A stretch of 60,488 nt of DNA from Hyphomonadaceae bacterium (GCA_027485145.1 JAIXRO010000096.1:1-60488); one strand, 5' to 3'. Positions 36,823 through 45,684 are shown, numbered from the stretch's first letter. Notes: a model not told the origin generated them from the letters alone. Translations and numbers: made by a program.

Positions 36823-38679
36823 TTACTTCAACTCAAGGCCCGCCAGCTCGCCGCTGTCACGCCAGGCTTTCAGGATCCGGAAATAGGCATTCGGCCCATC
36901 CCCATAGGAATTGTTCTGCGCCGCCCGGTCACTCGGCTTGCCTTCGTTATTGTAATATCCGGGCGTGCATTCCTCGAGGAATTGCTGGCGCATGATCGCC
37001 TTGTCGATGATCTGCTGCACCCAGGCTTCTTCGGCCTCCGCGGAGGCTTCGAAGGTCTTGGCCTGCCGGGCTTTCACCTCCGCCAGCGTGAACCCGATCT
37101 GCTCGGCCTGCTCGTCCAGAAGGTGGGGATAGTTGGCGGTGAAGCCGGCCTGTCCCGGCCCCATCAGGAACATGTTCGGAAATCCGTGTACGGTCAGCCC
37201 GTGCAGGCTGCGCATGCCATCCGCCCAGTAATCCTTCATGTGCACGCCGCCGCGTCCGACCGGGTCATACCCCGCCCGCCGCGTATAGTCCGTACCCACC
37301 TCGAAGCCTGTCGCATAGACGAGGCAGTCAATCTTGTACTCCTTGCCGTCCACCACGATGGCGTCTTCGGTAATCCGGTCCACGCCCTGGCCATTGGTAT
37401 CCACCAGCGTCACGTTCGGGCGGTTGAAGGCGTCAAGATACTGGTCGTGGAAACAGGGCCGTTTGCAGAACTGCCGGTACCACGGCTTCAGCGCCGCCGC
37501 GACCGACGGATCCTTGATGATCTCGTCCACACGGGAGCGCACCTGCTCCATCTTCTTGAAATCAGCGATTTCGGCCAGCTCGGCCAGCCGCTCCGGCGTC
37601 AGTCCCTGCTGGTCGCCCTTCGAGGCGATGAACAGGATGTTGCGGATAATGTCCGTCCACCCATCATTCACCAGGTCTTCCGGCTCATAGCCACCTGAGA
37701 CCAGCGTGTTGAAATTCTCCATCCGCCGGCGCTGCCAGCCGGGCTCCAGGCTCGCGGCCCAATCCGGATCGGTCGGCCGGTCATTGCGCACATCTATGGA
37801 GGACGGTGTGCGCTGGAACACGTAGAGATGCTTCGCTCCTGCCGCCAGATGTGGGACGCACTGCACGGCGGTCGCCCCCGTTCCGATGATCCCGACGACC
37901 TTGTCCTTCAGCCCCGTCAGCCCGCCTTCCGGCCCACCGCCCGTGTACTGATAATCCCAGCGGCTGGTATGGAAGCTGTGCCCCTTGAAGCGCTCGACGC
38001 CCGGAATGCCGGGCAGCTTCGGCCGGTTCAGCGGCCCGTTGCTCATCACCACGAACTGCGCGGTGAACTTGTCGCCGCGGTCGGTCTCGATGGTCCAGGC
38101 CTTCTTCTTCTGGTTCCACTTCATGCCCGTCACGCCGGTGCTCAGCAGCGCCTTGTCGAACAGGTTGAAGCGGTCCGCGATCCGCTTCGAATGCGCGAGA
38201 ATCTCCGGCGCCTTCGTATACTTCTCCTTCGGCATGAAGCCGGTCTCTTCGAGCAGCGGGAGGTAGATATAGCTCTCGATATCGCACGCCGCGCCGGGGT
38301 AGCGGTTCCAGTACCATGTGCCGCCAAACGCGCCGCCGGTCTCGATCATGCGGATGTCGGTGAAGCCCGCCTTGCGCAGCCGCGCCGCCGCCAGCATCCC
38401 CCCGAATCCGCCGCCGATCACCGCGACTTCGACATGATCCTTCACCGGCGCGCGTTCCACACGCTCCGTGTACGGGTCTTCCAGGTAGTGCGCGAACTGC
38501 CCGGCCACGTTCACATACTGCTCGTTGCCGTCCTTGCGCACGCGCTTGTCGCGCTCCGCCAGATAGCGCGCTTTCAGCGCGGCCGGGTCAAATCCAAGGT
38601 CGAGAGCGCCAGTGTCGGCCACGTCAAATTCCTCCAGAAAATGCAGCGCCTGCCTCTGCGTGCAGGTCGGCTGCTTCAC
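36823..38679 (-). CDS. Baeyer-Villiger monooxygenase, cyclohexanone/phenylacetone type
   Basis: A 618-residue flavoprotein. An N-terminal extension of about 80 residues precedes the FAD Rossmann motif VAVIGGGFGGMLAAARL, as in the larger BVMO subgroup. Residues 231-242 (FKGHSFHTSRWD) match FxGxxxHxxxWD exactly, and GIIGTGATAVQCVP is the NADPH site. The segment YPGAACDIESYIYLPLLEE is also typical. It uses NADPH and O2 to turn ketones into esters or lactones. The substrate is unknown. It stands alone between the meh-like gene and the chaperone pair, on the same strand as both. Confidence 0.9.
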   Translation of the reverse strand: MKQPTCTQRQALHFLEEFDVADTGALDLGFDPAALKARYLAERDKRVRKDGNEQYVNVAGQFAHYLEDPYTERVERAPVKDHVEVAVIGGGFGGMLAAARLRKAGFTDIRMIETGGAFGGTWYWNRYPGAACDIESYIYLPLLEETGFMPKEKYTKAPEILAHSKRIADRFNLFDKALLSTGVTGMKWNQKKKAWTIETDRGDKFTAQFVVMSNGPLNRPKLPGIPGVERFKGHSFHTSRWDYQYTGGGPEGGLTGLKDKVVGIIGTGATAVQCVPHLAAGAKHLYVFQRTPSSIDVRNDRPTDPDWAASLEPGWQRRRMENFNTLVSGGYEPEDLVNDGWTDIIRNILFIASKGDQQGLTPERLAELAEIADFKKMEQVRSRVDEIIKDPSVAAALKPWYRQFCKRPCFHDQYLDAFNRPNVTLVDTNGQGVDRITEDAIVVDGKEYKIDCLVYATGFEVGTDYTRRAGYDPVGRGGVHMKDYWADGMRSLHGLTVHGFPNMFLMGPGQAGFTANYPHLLDEQAEQIGFTLAEVKARQAKTFEASAEAEEAWVQQIIDKAIMRQQFLEECTPGYYNNEGKPSDRAAQNNSYGDGPNAYFRILKAWRDSGELAGLELK

Positions 38680-38727
38680 GGTCCAATCTAGCTGCGAAGC
38701 AGATTTTGCAACAGTCCTGACCCGGCG

Positions 38728-39705
38728 TCAGCCGCCGCCGTTGAGGCGCACGAGGAACTGCACGAGCTGGAAGATCAGGATTCCCGCCCCGATCCACAGC
38801 CACATCGCGCTGCCCTTGCTGCCCCGTTCGGCGTCTGCCGGGCGGTCCTTCGGCCCGAACAGGTTGGTGGTGGCATCCTCCAGCCTCGCCTGGTTGCGTG
38901 CCCGCCCCGGCGCTGCGTCCAGCTCGATCGCCCGGCGCACGCGCACGAGCCAGTCGTTCATGCCCTTCACATAGCTGCTCGTCGTCGTCTCGCGCGACCA
39001 GCCGTAATAGGTGTCCAGCGCGTCGTAGACGTCGAGAGAGAGCCAATCCGGCAATCTCATGCCCGCGTCGCTATCAAAGAAATTCGTCCGGTTGCAGATC
39101 AATAGCCGGACTTGCTGCTGCATCGACTGATACTGGTCGATGCTGCTGATCTCGTCACCGTCGATGATGGCCAGCACCGCCTTGACGGGCGGCGGCGCGC
39201 CGGTCGCGGTCAGCACATCCGTAAGCCGGTCCAGCGCCGCATTGATCGGTTGCCAGGCGGTGATCTCCTCGGGCGTGAACGCGTCATCGTCATGGCTCCC
39301 GCCTGTCTCGTCGTCAGGCATCCCTTCGGTGTCTGAAGGTTCATCTTCTTCGTAAGGCCGGATCTCGTCATGCGCCAGCTTCGTTTCGGGCAAAGCTTCC
39401 GGCGCCCTTTCGAGAATTTCCGCCAGCGGCACATCCCCGATCGCCACCGCGCCGACCGGAAACGCCGATGCCGCCGAGGCCGCGCCGTCGTTTTCGTCTT
39501 CGTCGGTGTCGCCGTCCTCGCCGTACTCTTCGCGCCAGCGCACCTCGTTCCGCGCACGCTCGAACGCGGACCTCAGCGCCATGAATCCCGCGCGGTCTTC
39601 CTCCGGCCGCGTGACCTTCAGCCGCTGCGCATAAGCCTGTCGCACGTCGGCGTGTGTAGCGGTCGCGCGGTCCAGGCCCAGAAGGACGAAAGGATCAGAA
39701 GACAT
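38728..39705 (-). CDS. membrane-anchored J-domain-like protein (DjlC/DjlB type)
   Basis: A 325-residue protein; the ATG at 39705 overlaps the end of the Hsp70 gene by 11 nt. The N-terminal 50 residues (FVLLGLDRATATHADVRQAY and RLKVTRPEEDRAGFMALRSA) follow the J-domain helix pattern, but the HPD tripeptide is replaced by RPE. A long acidic region (about 60-160) and a helical region follow, and one transmembrane helix (WLWIGAGILIFQLVQFLV) ends the protein. The same layout, a variant J-domain and a C-terminal anchor, is known for the DjlB/DjlC partners of HscC. Its gene neighbour supports that role. Confidence 0.8.
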   Translation of the reverse strand: MSSDPFVLLGLDRATATHADVRQAYAQRLKVTRPEEDRAGFMALRSAFERARNEVRWREEYGEDGDTDEDENDGAASAASAFPVGAVAIGDVPLAEILERAPEALPETKLAHDEIRPYEEDEPSDTEGMPDDETGGSHDDDAFTPEEITAWQPINAALDRLTDVLTATGAPPPVKAVLAIIDGDEISSIDQYQSMQQQVRLLICNRTNFFDSDAGMRLPDWLSLDVYDALDTYYGWSRETTTSSYVKGMNDWLVRVRRAIELDAAPGRARNQARLEDATTNLFGPKDRPADAERGSKGSAMWLWIGAGILIFQLVQFLVRLNGGG

Positions 39706-41398
39706 CGTCGCGTTCGAAATTTCCGATGACGGCCTCGATATTGCGCCGCGCCTCGGCAATTTCGCGCGGGTTCTGTCTGGCCATCACGCCTTCGAACTCG
39801 GCAATCAGCCGGCCGACGGAGGCGCGCTTGTCGCCAAGCGAATTTTCGAACGCTGCCCGCATCCGCGCAATCAGCGCAGCATTCTCCTGCTGGTCGCGCG
39901 GATGGATCTTCATCGCCGCCAGTGCCTTCAGCCGCTTCTCGATTTCCTCGCGCGGCAGGCTGCCCGGATTGCCTTCGATCACCAGCCGCTCGGTCTTCTT
40001 CGTCGCCGTGGGCGTCGCCTCGACTTCCAGCACGCCGGATGTGTCATAGGTATAGCGCAGCTCCACCGACTTGTCGTCCTTCGGCCCGCCGCGCAGCGGC
40101 ACGTTCAGTGTGCCGATCAATATGTTGTCCTTCACATACGGGCTCTCGCCCTGGAAGATGCGGAACAGGATTTCATGCTGGCTCGGATAGAGCGGCGCCA
40201 CGACATCCGCCTTGCTCACCGGCACCACCGTGTTGCGCTCGATCATCGGCGTGAAATGTCCGGGCTCGTACTTTCCCTCACCCACCTGGATCGACGTCTC
40301 GAAGCCCAGCGTGAACGGACACACATCCGTCATCACCACGTCGTCCAGCGCCTTGTGCCGCGCCGCGAGACCGGCCTGCACCGCCGCGCCAAGCGCCACC
40401 ACATGGTCGGGATCGATCGAGTATTCCGGAAACCGCTTGAACAGACGCGTCACCAGCGCCCGCACGCTCGCCATCCGCGTCGCCCCGCCCACCGTGATGA
40501 TCCGGTGCAGGTCGTCGGCCTTTAGGCTCGCATCCGAAATCGCCCGCTGGATTGGCAGGCGCAAGCGCTTCAGGATCGGGTCCGTGATCTCGTCGAACGT
40601 CTCCCGCGTGATCGTCACCCGCCGCGCTTCGCCCTTCAGGGCAAAGTCCGCGCTCGCCGCTGCCGCTTCGGTCAGCTGCACCTTCATCCGGTCCGCGAGC
40701 GCGCGCAGCCGCGCGCCATCCTCCCGGCTCACATCCTCCGGCTTCACGCCCAGCTGCCGTCCAAGCTCCGTGGCCAGAGCATCCGTGAAATCCTCACCAC
40801 CGAGGAAGGCATCCCCCGCCGAGGCGCGCACTTCCATCACGCCGGAAAACATCTCGAGGATCGACACGTCGAACGTGCCCCCGCCAAGGTCCACGACCAG
40901 AAATGTCGACTCTCCCTGCCGGTCCTGCAGCCCGTAAGCGAGCGCGGCGGCCGTCGGCTCATTGATCAGCCGGTTCACCTTCAGGCCCGCAAACTCCGCC
41001 GCCGTGATCGTCGCCTTGCGCTGGATGTCGTTGAAATAGGCCGGCACGGAAATCACCGCCGCGTCCACTTCCTGCCCGAGGAACGCCTCGGCATCGGCTC
41101 GCAGCGAGCGCAGCACGAAAGAGGACAGCTCCTCCGCCCGGAAGGATTTCTTGCCCAGAACCATCTCGTGGTTGGTGCCCATGTAGCGCTTGAACCGCGC
41201 CGCTGTCAGGGCAGGGTGGGTCAGCAGCCGGTCCTTCGCCGCCCGTCCCACCAGCAGCGCCCCGTCATCGCCATAGCCCACCGCCGACGGCGTCAGCATC
41301 TCCCCGAGACTGTTGGGGATCAGCTGCGGCCCCGCATCGGTGAACACCGCGACCAGTGAATTGGTCGTGCCAAGGTCAATGCCAATCAGGGTCGTCAT
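39695..41398 (-). CDS. hscC: Hsp70 family chaperone HscC
   Basis: A 567-residue Hsp70, shorter than DnaK (about 640) and close to HscC (about 556). The ATPase domain has LIGIDLGTTNSLVAVF, INEPTAAALAYGL and VVDLGGGTFDVSILE; the substrate domain begins after about residue 380 (VCPFTLGFETSIQVG) and the C-terminal lid is short. It is the first gene of a two-gene unit with the J-domain-like membrane protein. HscC chaperones are specialised and ATP-driven, and their clients are poorly known; here the partner's membrane anchor suggests work near the inner membrane. Confidence 0.87.
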   Translation of the reverse strand: MTTLIGIDLGTTNSLVAVFTDAGPQLIPNSLGEMLTPSAVGYGDDGALLVGRAAKDRLLTHPALTAARFKRYMGTNHEMVLGKKSFRAEELSSFVLRSLRADAEAFLGQEVDAAVISVPAYFNDIQRKATITAAEFAGLKVNRLINEPTAAALAYGLQDRQGESTFLVVDLGGGTFDVSILEMFSGVMEVRASAGDAFLGGEDFTDALATELGRQLGVKPEDVSREDGARLRALADRMKVQLTEAAAASADFALKGEARRVTITRETFDEITDPILKRLRLPIQRAISDASLKADDLHRIITVGGATRMASVRALVTRLFKRFPEYSIDPDHVVALGAAVQAGLAARHKALDDVVMTDVCPFTLGFETSIQVGEGKYEPGHFTPMIERNTVVPVSKADVVAPLYPSQHEILFRIFQGESPYVKDNILIGTLNVPLRGGPKDDKSVELRYTYDTSGVLEVEATPTATKKTERLVIEGNPGSLPREEIEKRLKALAAMKIHPRDQQENAALIARMRAAFENSLGDKRASVGRLIAEFEGVMARQNPREIAEARRNIEAVIGNFERDDVF

Positions 41399-41498
41399 GC
41401 GGGCCGGGAGACTTTCTGCAACGAACGGTCGGGTAAAGCCTTAGCGCCTCCGCCAGAAGGCTCCAAGAGGCAGCGCGGTTGCAAGCTGCCACCCTGCC

Positions 41499-42305
41499 TC
41501 AGCGCCGCAGCAACACCCGCTTGCCCGCGTCCCCGGTCAGGACGAGCGCGCCATCGGCCTCGATTGACCAAGCTGTCACGCCGCCGAGCGCGTCCATGTA
41601 CTTGCGCTGCTGTTGAGACAGCGCCTCGCCCGTGCACGCCCGCCGGGTCATCGCCAGCGGTCCGAAGCGGACCGTGTTTGCGGTCGCCGTATAGGCGCCG
41701 TTGAACCGGTTGCAGTTGGTCGAGCCCGACACCTTTCCCTCCGCCGAGAACATCAGCGTCAGCCGCGTATTGTCGATCACCCCGCCGCGGTTCAGGTCCT
41801 CGACGACCCAGTCCGAACCCAGCAAGATGGCCGGGTCCGTGTCCGGTTTGTCGCCTTCAGGTGTCGCCGGTTTGGCGACAAATCCTGCGCCGTTCGCGCC
41901 GGTGATCGTCAGCTGGCCCAGCCCGTCCAAACTCACCGTCGCCGCTCCGTTCAGCGTGCCCGCAAACGCGCGCTCCTGTGCCATGAGGCCCGGTTCCATA
42001 CAGGCCATCTTCGTCATGCCCGTGCCCGTGAAGGTCAGCGCCGCGCCGTCCTGCGTATAGCTGCCGAAGAAGCGGTTGCACCCGGTCGTGCCGCTGATCC
42101 GTCCGTCTGCGGAGAAAGCCAGCGTCGGCTCCCGGCCTGAAACAAGGCCCACGCCGCCCAGCTCGTCGAGGACCCACGCGCTGCCCGCCAGCACCGGAGC
42201 CTCGGGTGGGATGGCCGCCTCGTCCCGCACGAGCGCGCAGCCGGACAGCAGCGCCGCCGCCACCAAGCCGATCAGTGGAAGTCTCAGGCGCGTCTGAATC
42301 CGCAT
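41499..42305 (-). CDS. lipoprotein with two META domains
   Basis: A 268-residue envelope protein. The signal sequence ends in a lipobox (AALLSGC, Cys at about 23). Two tandem META (HslJ-like) domains follow, at about 38-135 and 160-265, each with the pattern of SWxxxxL...(F)SADGRISGTTGCNRFFGSY; the second repeats it as FSAEGKVSGSTNCNRFNGAY. The conserved GCNR/NCNR and a later MAC or RAC cysteine are in both copies. Members are linked to heat or antibiotic tolerance and adhesion in some bacteria; no activity is known. It is the last of three adjacent minus-strand lipoprotein genes. Confidence 0.85.
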   Translation of the reverse strand: MRIQTRLRLPLIGLVAAALLSGCALVRDEAAIPPEAPVLAGSAWVLDELGGVGLVSGREPTLAFSADGRISGTTGCNRFFGSYTQDGAALTFTGTGMTKMACMEPGLMAQERAFAGTLNGAATVSLDGLGQLTITGANGAGFVAKPATPEGDKPDTDPAILLGSDWVVEDLNRGGVIDNTRLTLMFSAEGKVSGSTNCNRFNGAYTATANTVRFGPLAMTRRACTGEALSQQQRKYMDALGGVTAWSIEADGALVLTGDAGKRVLLRR

Positions 42306-42342
42306 GTCAGAATCCTTGATTTGAAACGGGCAAAGTCACGCC

Positions 42343-43089
42343 TCAGCGCTCGGTGCAGGCCATCGGTGTGGCACGGCCCCGGCCAAAGCGCAGGGCTGCG
42401 CCGGACTGTTCGACCAGGAACCGGCCATTGGTGAATTGCGTCGCGTCGCCCCCGGCGGTCGTGAGCTTGTCCAGCTTCACGCTGGTGCCATCGCCGAACG
42501 TCACATAAGCGGCGCCCGCTTCGAGGGCGATGGTGAGAGCCTCGCCGCCGCACATGTAGTCGGCTCCCGCGGGCGTGATCATCTGGCCGGGCTGGCCGCG
42601 CGCAAGGTCTTCCGGATTGAACAGCGCCACGTTCAGGCCCGCCGTCTCGCCCATATCCGAAACGTCGATATCGCCGTCCGAGGCGAGCAGGATCGCGGCG
42701 CCGTCCTGAACCCGTGCACGCAGCACCAGGTTCCCGCCCGGGATCAGGTCAAACTTCGACACCGTGCCTGCGAACGCAACGGGTGATCCGGCCGTGACCG
42801 GAAATTCTTCCCGGAGCAGGAGGTCGTCCACATCCGCCGTGCGTGTCACATCGCGCACTTCGATGATCAGCCTCGCCGTCACAGGCACATCCACGCCGCT
42901 CCAGGACGCTTCGCCGCTGACCACCGCATCGGCAGCCTCACCCTCCACATGATCCGGGCCCGGACCAAACGGCGATGGCACGGTCTCGGCCAGCGGCTCA
43001 GCAGCGGGCGCAGGGCCCTCTGCCGCTGGCGAGCAAGCGGCGAGCGCAAGGAACCCCGCACCCGTGAGCCACTGCCGCGCGCGCCTCAT
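42343..43089 (-). CDS. lipoprotein with YbaY-like and MliC-like domains
   Basis: A 248-residue lipoprotein with lipobox LAAC at about residues 16-19. After a proline/alanine linker, residues about 65-160 look like the YbaY fold (VTARLIIEVRDVTRTADVDD, FDLIPGGNLVLRARVQDG). Residues about 175-248 resemble MliC, the membrane-bound C-type lysozyme inhibitor, with YMCGGEALTIALEAGAA, a central FTNGRFLVEQSGAALRF and the terminal MACTER cysteine. The fusion, if confirmed, would protect the cell wall against host lysozymes. The ATG overlaps the stop of the upstream lipoprotein gene by 4 nt, so the genes are co-translated. Confidence 0.72.
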   Translation of the reverse strand: MRRARQWLTGAGFLALAACSPAAEGPAPAAEPLAETVPSPFGPGPDHVEGEAADAVVSGEASWSGVDVPVTARLIIEVRDVTRTADVDDLLLREEFPVTAGSPVAFAGTVSKFDLIPGGNLVLRARVQDGAAILLASDGDIDVSDMGETAGLNVALFNPEDLARGQPGQMITPAGADYMCGGEALTIALEAGAAYVTFGDGTSVKLDKLTTAGGDATQFTNGRFLVEQSGAALRFGRGRATPMACTER

Positions 43090-43610
43090 TGCACGTCCAT
43101 GATGTCGGTGATCTCGGCGAGCGTCAGGGTGCCGCAGCTCACGATCACGCGGCTATAGCCGGTCGACAGCGCAGGGGCTTCGTACTTCACCTCTTCGGTG
43201 GTGATCATTTGCGTGGCCATGCCATCCGGAATGATCGGCAGCAGTTTCAGGCGCAGCGCCGGAACCGCGGAGCGGTCCATCGGGCCTTCCTTCCATTCGA
43301 AGGTGTAACCGCCCGTGCGCACATCCACCTTGCCGGTGACGTGGATGGTCGGAGCCGCGCCGGGGCCCGGCATCTTGTTGATCCAGGCCGCCCAGTCGCG
43401 GCTGTCCAGCACGGCGCACGCTTCAGCAGGTTCGGTCACGTCGGCTGTCTCCTCGGGCGCGTTGGAATCAATCTGCGGCGGAGCGACGGAGACCGGCGCA
43501 TCCGCGGCCGAAGGCGCTTCGGGTGCGACCGCTTCGCTGCCGGAAAAATACTGGCAGCCGGCGAGCACGAGCGTGGACGCGGCGGCGATCGTCAGGCGTG
43601 AAATGATCAT
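43086..43610 (-). CDS. lipoprotein of unknown function
   Basis: A 174-residue protein with a lipoprotein signal (MIISRLTIAAASTLVLAGC). A disordered Ala/Pro/Glu-rich stretch spans about residues 25-62. The folded part begins at CAVLDSRDWAAWINKMPGPG and contains VTGKVDVRTGGYTFEWKEG; two cysteines (about 65 and 159) could form a disulfide. I do not recognise a family beyond its resemblance to other small alphaproteobacterial envelope lipoproteins. It is the first gene of the overlapping lipoprotein operon 41499-43610. The 196-bp gap upstream is shared with the divergent GTA genes. Confidence 0.72.
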   Translation of the reverse strand: MIISRLTIAAASTLVLAGCQYFSGSEAVAPEAPSAADAPVSVAPPQIDSNAPEETADVTEPAEACAVLDSRDWAAWINKMPGPGAAPTIHVTGKVDVRTGGYTFEWKEGPMDRSAVPALRLKLLPIIPDGMATQMITTEEVKYEAPALSTGYSRVIVSCGTLTLAEITDIMDVQ

Positions 43611-43760
43611 GGACGTGCCCTTCTCCGGTGGTTTCCGGTGATAGGCAGCGTGCCGGAAGACTCTGTCAAGTTAATGACGGTTCAGCCATTTTCAGGTCGC
43701 AAAGTATGGGCGCAAGAATGCGCCAATCCATACCTCTCGCCCTGTAAACACTGGCGATCC

Positions 43761-43800
43761 AGCCCTTCGAATCCTGCCGGGTATCGGGCGGGGTTATACT
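43761..43800 (+). promoter_or_regulatory. promoter-like element before the GTA terminase genes
   Basis: Aligned by eye without gaps, 43762-43800 and 60211-60249 agree at about 28 of 39 bases, including an identical GGCGGGGTTA core at 43787-43796. TATACT at 43795-43800 lies only 6 nt before the ATG at 43807, so a transcript could start at or next to the start codon. No clear -35 box is seen. Confidence 0.5.
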
Positions 43801-43806
43801 TCCCGC

Positions 43807-44595
43807 ATGACAAAACTTCATGACCCCGCTTCCTCACCGCCGCGCCTTCGCACGAACAGCGACCGCGCGATTCGCCAACTCCGTCTCGTCTGGCTGCTCG
43901 GCTGGACGACGGAAAAGATCGCCGACTGGCTCGGCGTCCGGCCCGGCACGGTCTGCCGCCGTCTGAGGCGCTACGGCCTGCGTGCCGATGCCGCCGAAGG
44001 CGAGATCGAACAGCTCGTCGCCTGCGAAGTGCGCGACCGCACGGCGGATGCGCTGCTCACCTCGAATGACCCGCTCGCCAGGGAACTTGTGGCGATGCAA
44101 TCGAAACTCAACACAGGCCCGCGCCCGAAGGCGGCGGCTCCCGAACCGGTAAAGGACAAAGATGCAACGCATACGGATGACTGGCGAGTCCACATCGCCG
44201 CTGACCTCGAACGACTGGCGCGTCTGGACGACGGACTGGCGCCGCGAGGTGCTGACGGAGCTCAGGTCGAAGAGGCTGGAGGAACTGGAGGCCTGGAAAC
44301 GAAATCTGCTGTACCGGCATCCCTTCCTTCTGCACGCCCGGGATACCCAGGTTCCGCCGGCGGGCCTGACGCGGACATGGTTGTTATCGGGCGGACGTGG
44401 CGCGGGCAAAACGCGGGCCGGGGCGGAATGGGTGCGCTGGGCGGTGCTGCAGGCGGGGTATCGCCGGGTGGCGCTGGTGGCGCAGACCTTCTCGGATGTG
44501 CGCGAAGTGATGATCGAGGGGCCGAGCGGCCTGATCTGGTGCACGGCGGACCCCCGGGACCGGCCGGTCTGGCAACCGTCGCGCCACCGGCTTGA
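43807..44595 (+). CDS. GTA small terminase-like HTH protein (ORFg1 type); C-terminus doubtful
   Basis: The first 118 codons do not overlap another gene. They contain a helix-turn-helix (GWTTEKIADWLGVRPGTVCR, about residues 32-51), followed by helical segments, which fits the DNA-recognising small terminase encoded just before terL in alphaproteobacterial GTA clusters. The open frame, however, runs to 44595, 434 bp into terL; that part is Gly/Ala/Pro-rich and looks like an out-of-frame reading of the terminase gene. In the terL frame a TAA lies at 44150-44152. A one-base frameshift near 44100-44150 would end the gene there, giving about 115 residues. Function is by family and position only. 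Confidence 0.6.
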   Translation: MTKLHDPASSPPRLRTNSDRAIRQLRLVWLLGWTTEKIADWLGVRPGTVCRRLRRYGLRADAAEGEIEQLVACEVRDRTADALLTSNDPLARELVAMQSKLNTGPRPKAAAPEPVKDKDATHTDDWRVHIAADLERLARLDDGLAPRGADGAQVEEAGGTGGLETKSAVPASLPSARPGYPGSAGGPDADMVVIGRTWRGQNAGRGGMGALGGAAGGVSPGGAGGADLLGCARSDDRGAERPDLVHGGPPGPAGLATVAPPA

Positions 44596-45520
44596 GTGGC
44601 CCAACGGCGCCGTCGCTTACGGCTTTTCGGCGGAAGACCCGGACAGCCTGCGCGGGCCGCAATTCGACCTCGCCTGGTGCGACGAGGCGGGCGCCTGGGC
44701 GCGCGGCGAGCCGGCCTGGGACAACCTGCAGCTCGCGCTGCGCCTCGGCCCGCGCCCGCTGGCGATGGTGACGACCACGCCGCGCGCCACGGGATTGATC
44801 CGCCGGCTGAAGGCCGATCCGATGGTGGCGGAGACGCGCACGCGGATGGCGGACAATGCGGCCAATCTCGCGCCGGGCTTTCCGGCCCAGATGCAGGCGG
44901 CCTATGGCGGCACGATGCTCGGCCGGCAGGAACTTGACGGCGAGCTGATCGACGATCCGGCCGGCGCGATGTTCCTCCGCACGCAGATTGACGCCCTGCG
45001 CGAGGTGGATGCCCCGGCGCAGTTCGATGACTGTATCGTCGCCGTGGACCCCTGCATCTCGGCGCGGCCCGGCGCCGATGCCTGCGGCATCATCCTCGCC
45101 GGCATCAGGGACGGCGTGGGCTATGTGCTGGGCGATGCCTCGGCGCCGGGCCTTCGCCCGCTCGACTGGGCGGAGCGCGCCGTGCGCCTCGCCGAGATGG
45201 GCGGCGCCTCGATGATCCTTGCCGAGGCCAACCAGGGCGGCGACATGGTGCGCGAGGTGATCGGGATGACCGGCACGAATATGCCGGTCCGCCTCGTCAC
45301 CGCCCGGATCGGCAAGAAGGGCCGCGCCCAGCCCATCGCCGCGCTTTACCAGCAGGGCCGGGTCCACCATGCGGGCACGTTCCACACGCTCGAAGACCAG
45401 ATGTGCCGCTTCGGCACCGCCGAGGAGGCCGGCTCCCCCGACCGGGTCGACGCCCTCGTCTGGGCCCTCTGGGCGCTGATGGTGGAGGGCCGGGGGCCAA
45501 GGGTGCGGGTGATTGTGTGA
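44162..45520 (+). CDS. terL: GTA-type large terminase (DNA packaging ATPase/nuclease)
   Basis: A 452-residue protein of the GTA g2/COG5323 large terminase group. The start at 44162 has AAAGGA upstream. The Walker A motif is GGRGAGKTRAGAEWVRW (Lys83); Walker B is FDLAWCDEAGAW (Asp174, Glu175); the C-terminal RNase H-like nuclease has IVAVDP, ILAEANQGGDMV and SPDRVDALVWALWAL. It pumps DNA into preformed capsids. In GTA clusters the portal gene follows directly; here it is about 14.8 kb away (60288). A long inverted repeat begins 10 nt after the stop and may end the transcript. Confidence 0.9.
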   Translation: MQRIRMTGESTSPLTSNDWRVWTTDWRREVLTELRSKRLEELEAWKRNLLYRHPFLLHARDTQVPPAGLTRTWLLSGGRGAGKTRAGAEWVRWAVLQAGYRRVALVAQTFSDVREVMIEGPSGLIWCTADPRDRPVWQPSRHRLEWPNGAVAYGFSAEDPDSLRGPQFDLAWCDEAGAWARGEPAWDNLQLALRLGPRPLAMVTTTPRATGLIRRLKADPMVAETRTRMADNAANLAPGFPAQMQAAYGGTMLGRQELDGELIDDPAGAMFLRTQIDALREVDAPAQFDDCIVAVDPCISARPGADACGIILAGIRDGVGYVLGDASAPGLRPLDWAERAVRLAEMGGASMILAEANQGGDMVREVIGMTGTNMPVRLVTARIGKKGRAQPIAALYQQGRVHHAGTFHTLEDQMCRFGTAEEAGSPDRVDALVWALWALMVEGRGPRVRVIV

Positions 45521-45529
45521 CGCTCGGCA

Positions 45530-45649
45530 GGCCCCACCCTAACCCTCCCCGCAAGCGGGGAGGGGACAGCTCAGCTTTCGGTGAGAGCGACGCGTGCAAA
45601 ACAGCGTAACGTGTCCCCTCCCCGGAACGGGGAGGGTTAGGGTGGGGCC
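45530..45649. repeat. long inverted repeat downstream of terL
   Basis: Outer arms of about 20 bases (near 45530-45550 and 45629-45649) again contain CCCCACCCTAACCCTCCCC and its complement, with smaller hairpins nested inside. It is the same element as at 34522-34622, with a different central loop. It lies between terL and amn and may terminate the terminase transcript. Confidence 0.85.
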
Positions 45650-45684
45650 TTGGACCCGATTGACTCAATCAGCGCTTCGCGCCA

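Noticed and set aside
36061-37698. A 545-codon open frame on the plus strand
   Set aside because: It lies antisense to the hydratase and BVMO genes, has His/Arg/Leu-rich composition and no domain. It is a high-GC shadow frame.
43671-43685. CtrA-like half site before the terminase genes
   Set aside because: TTAA followed after seven bases by TCAG is only half a consensus; in a window of this size it can occur by chance.
44163-44595. Last 140 codons of the small terminase frame as a real domain
   Set aside because: The composition is Gly/Ala/Pro-rich without motifs, and the overlapping terL frame is clearly coding.
45530-45649. CRISPR-like or attachment-site repeat
   Set aside because: Only two inverted arms are present, with no regular spacers, no direct repeats at the two ends of the insert, and no integrase gene.
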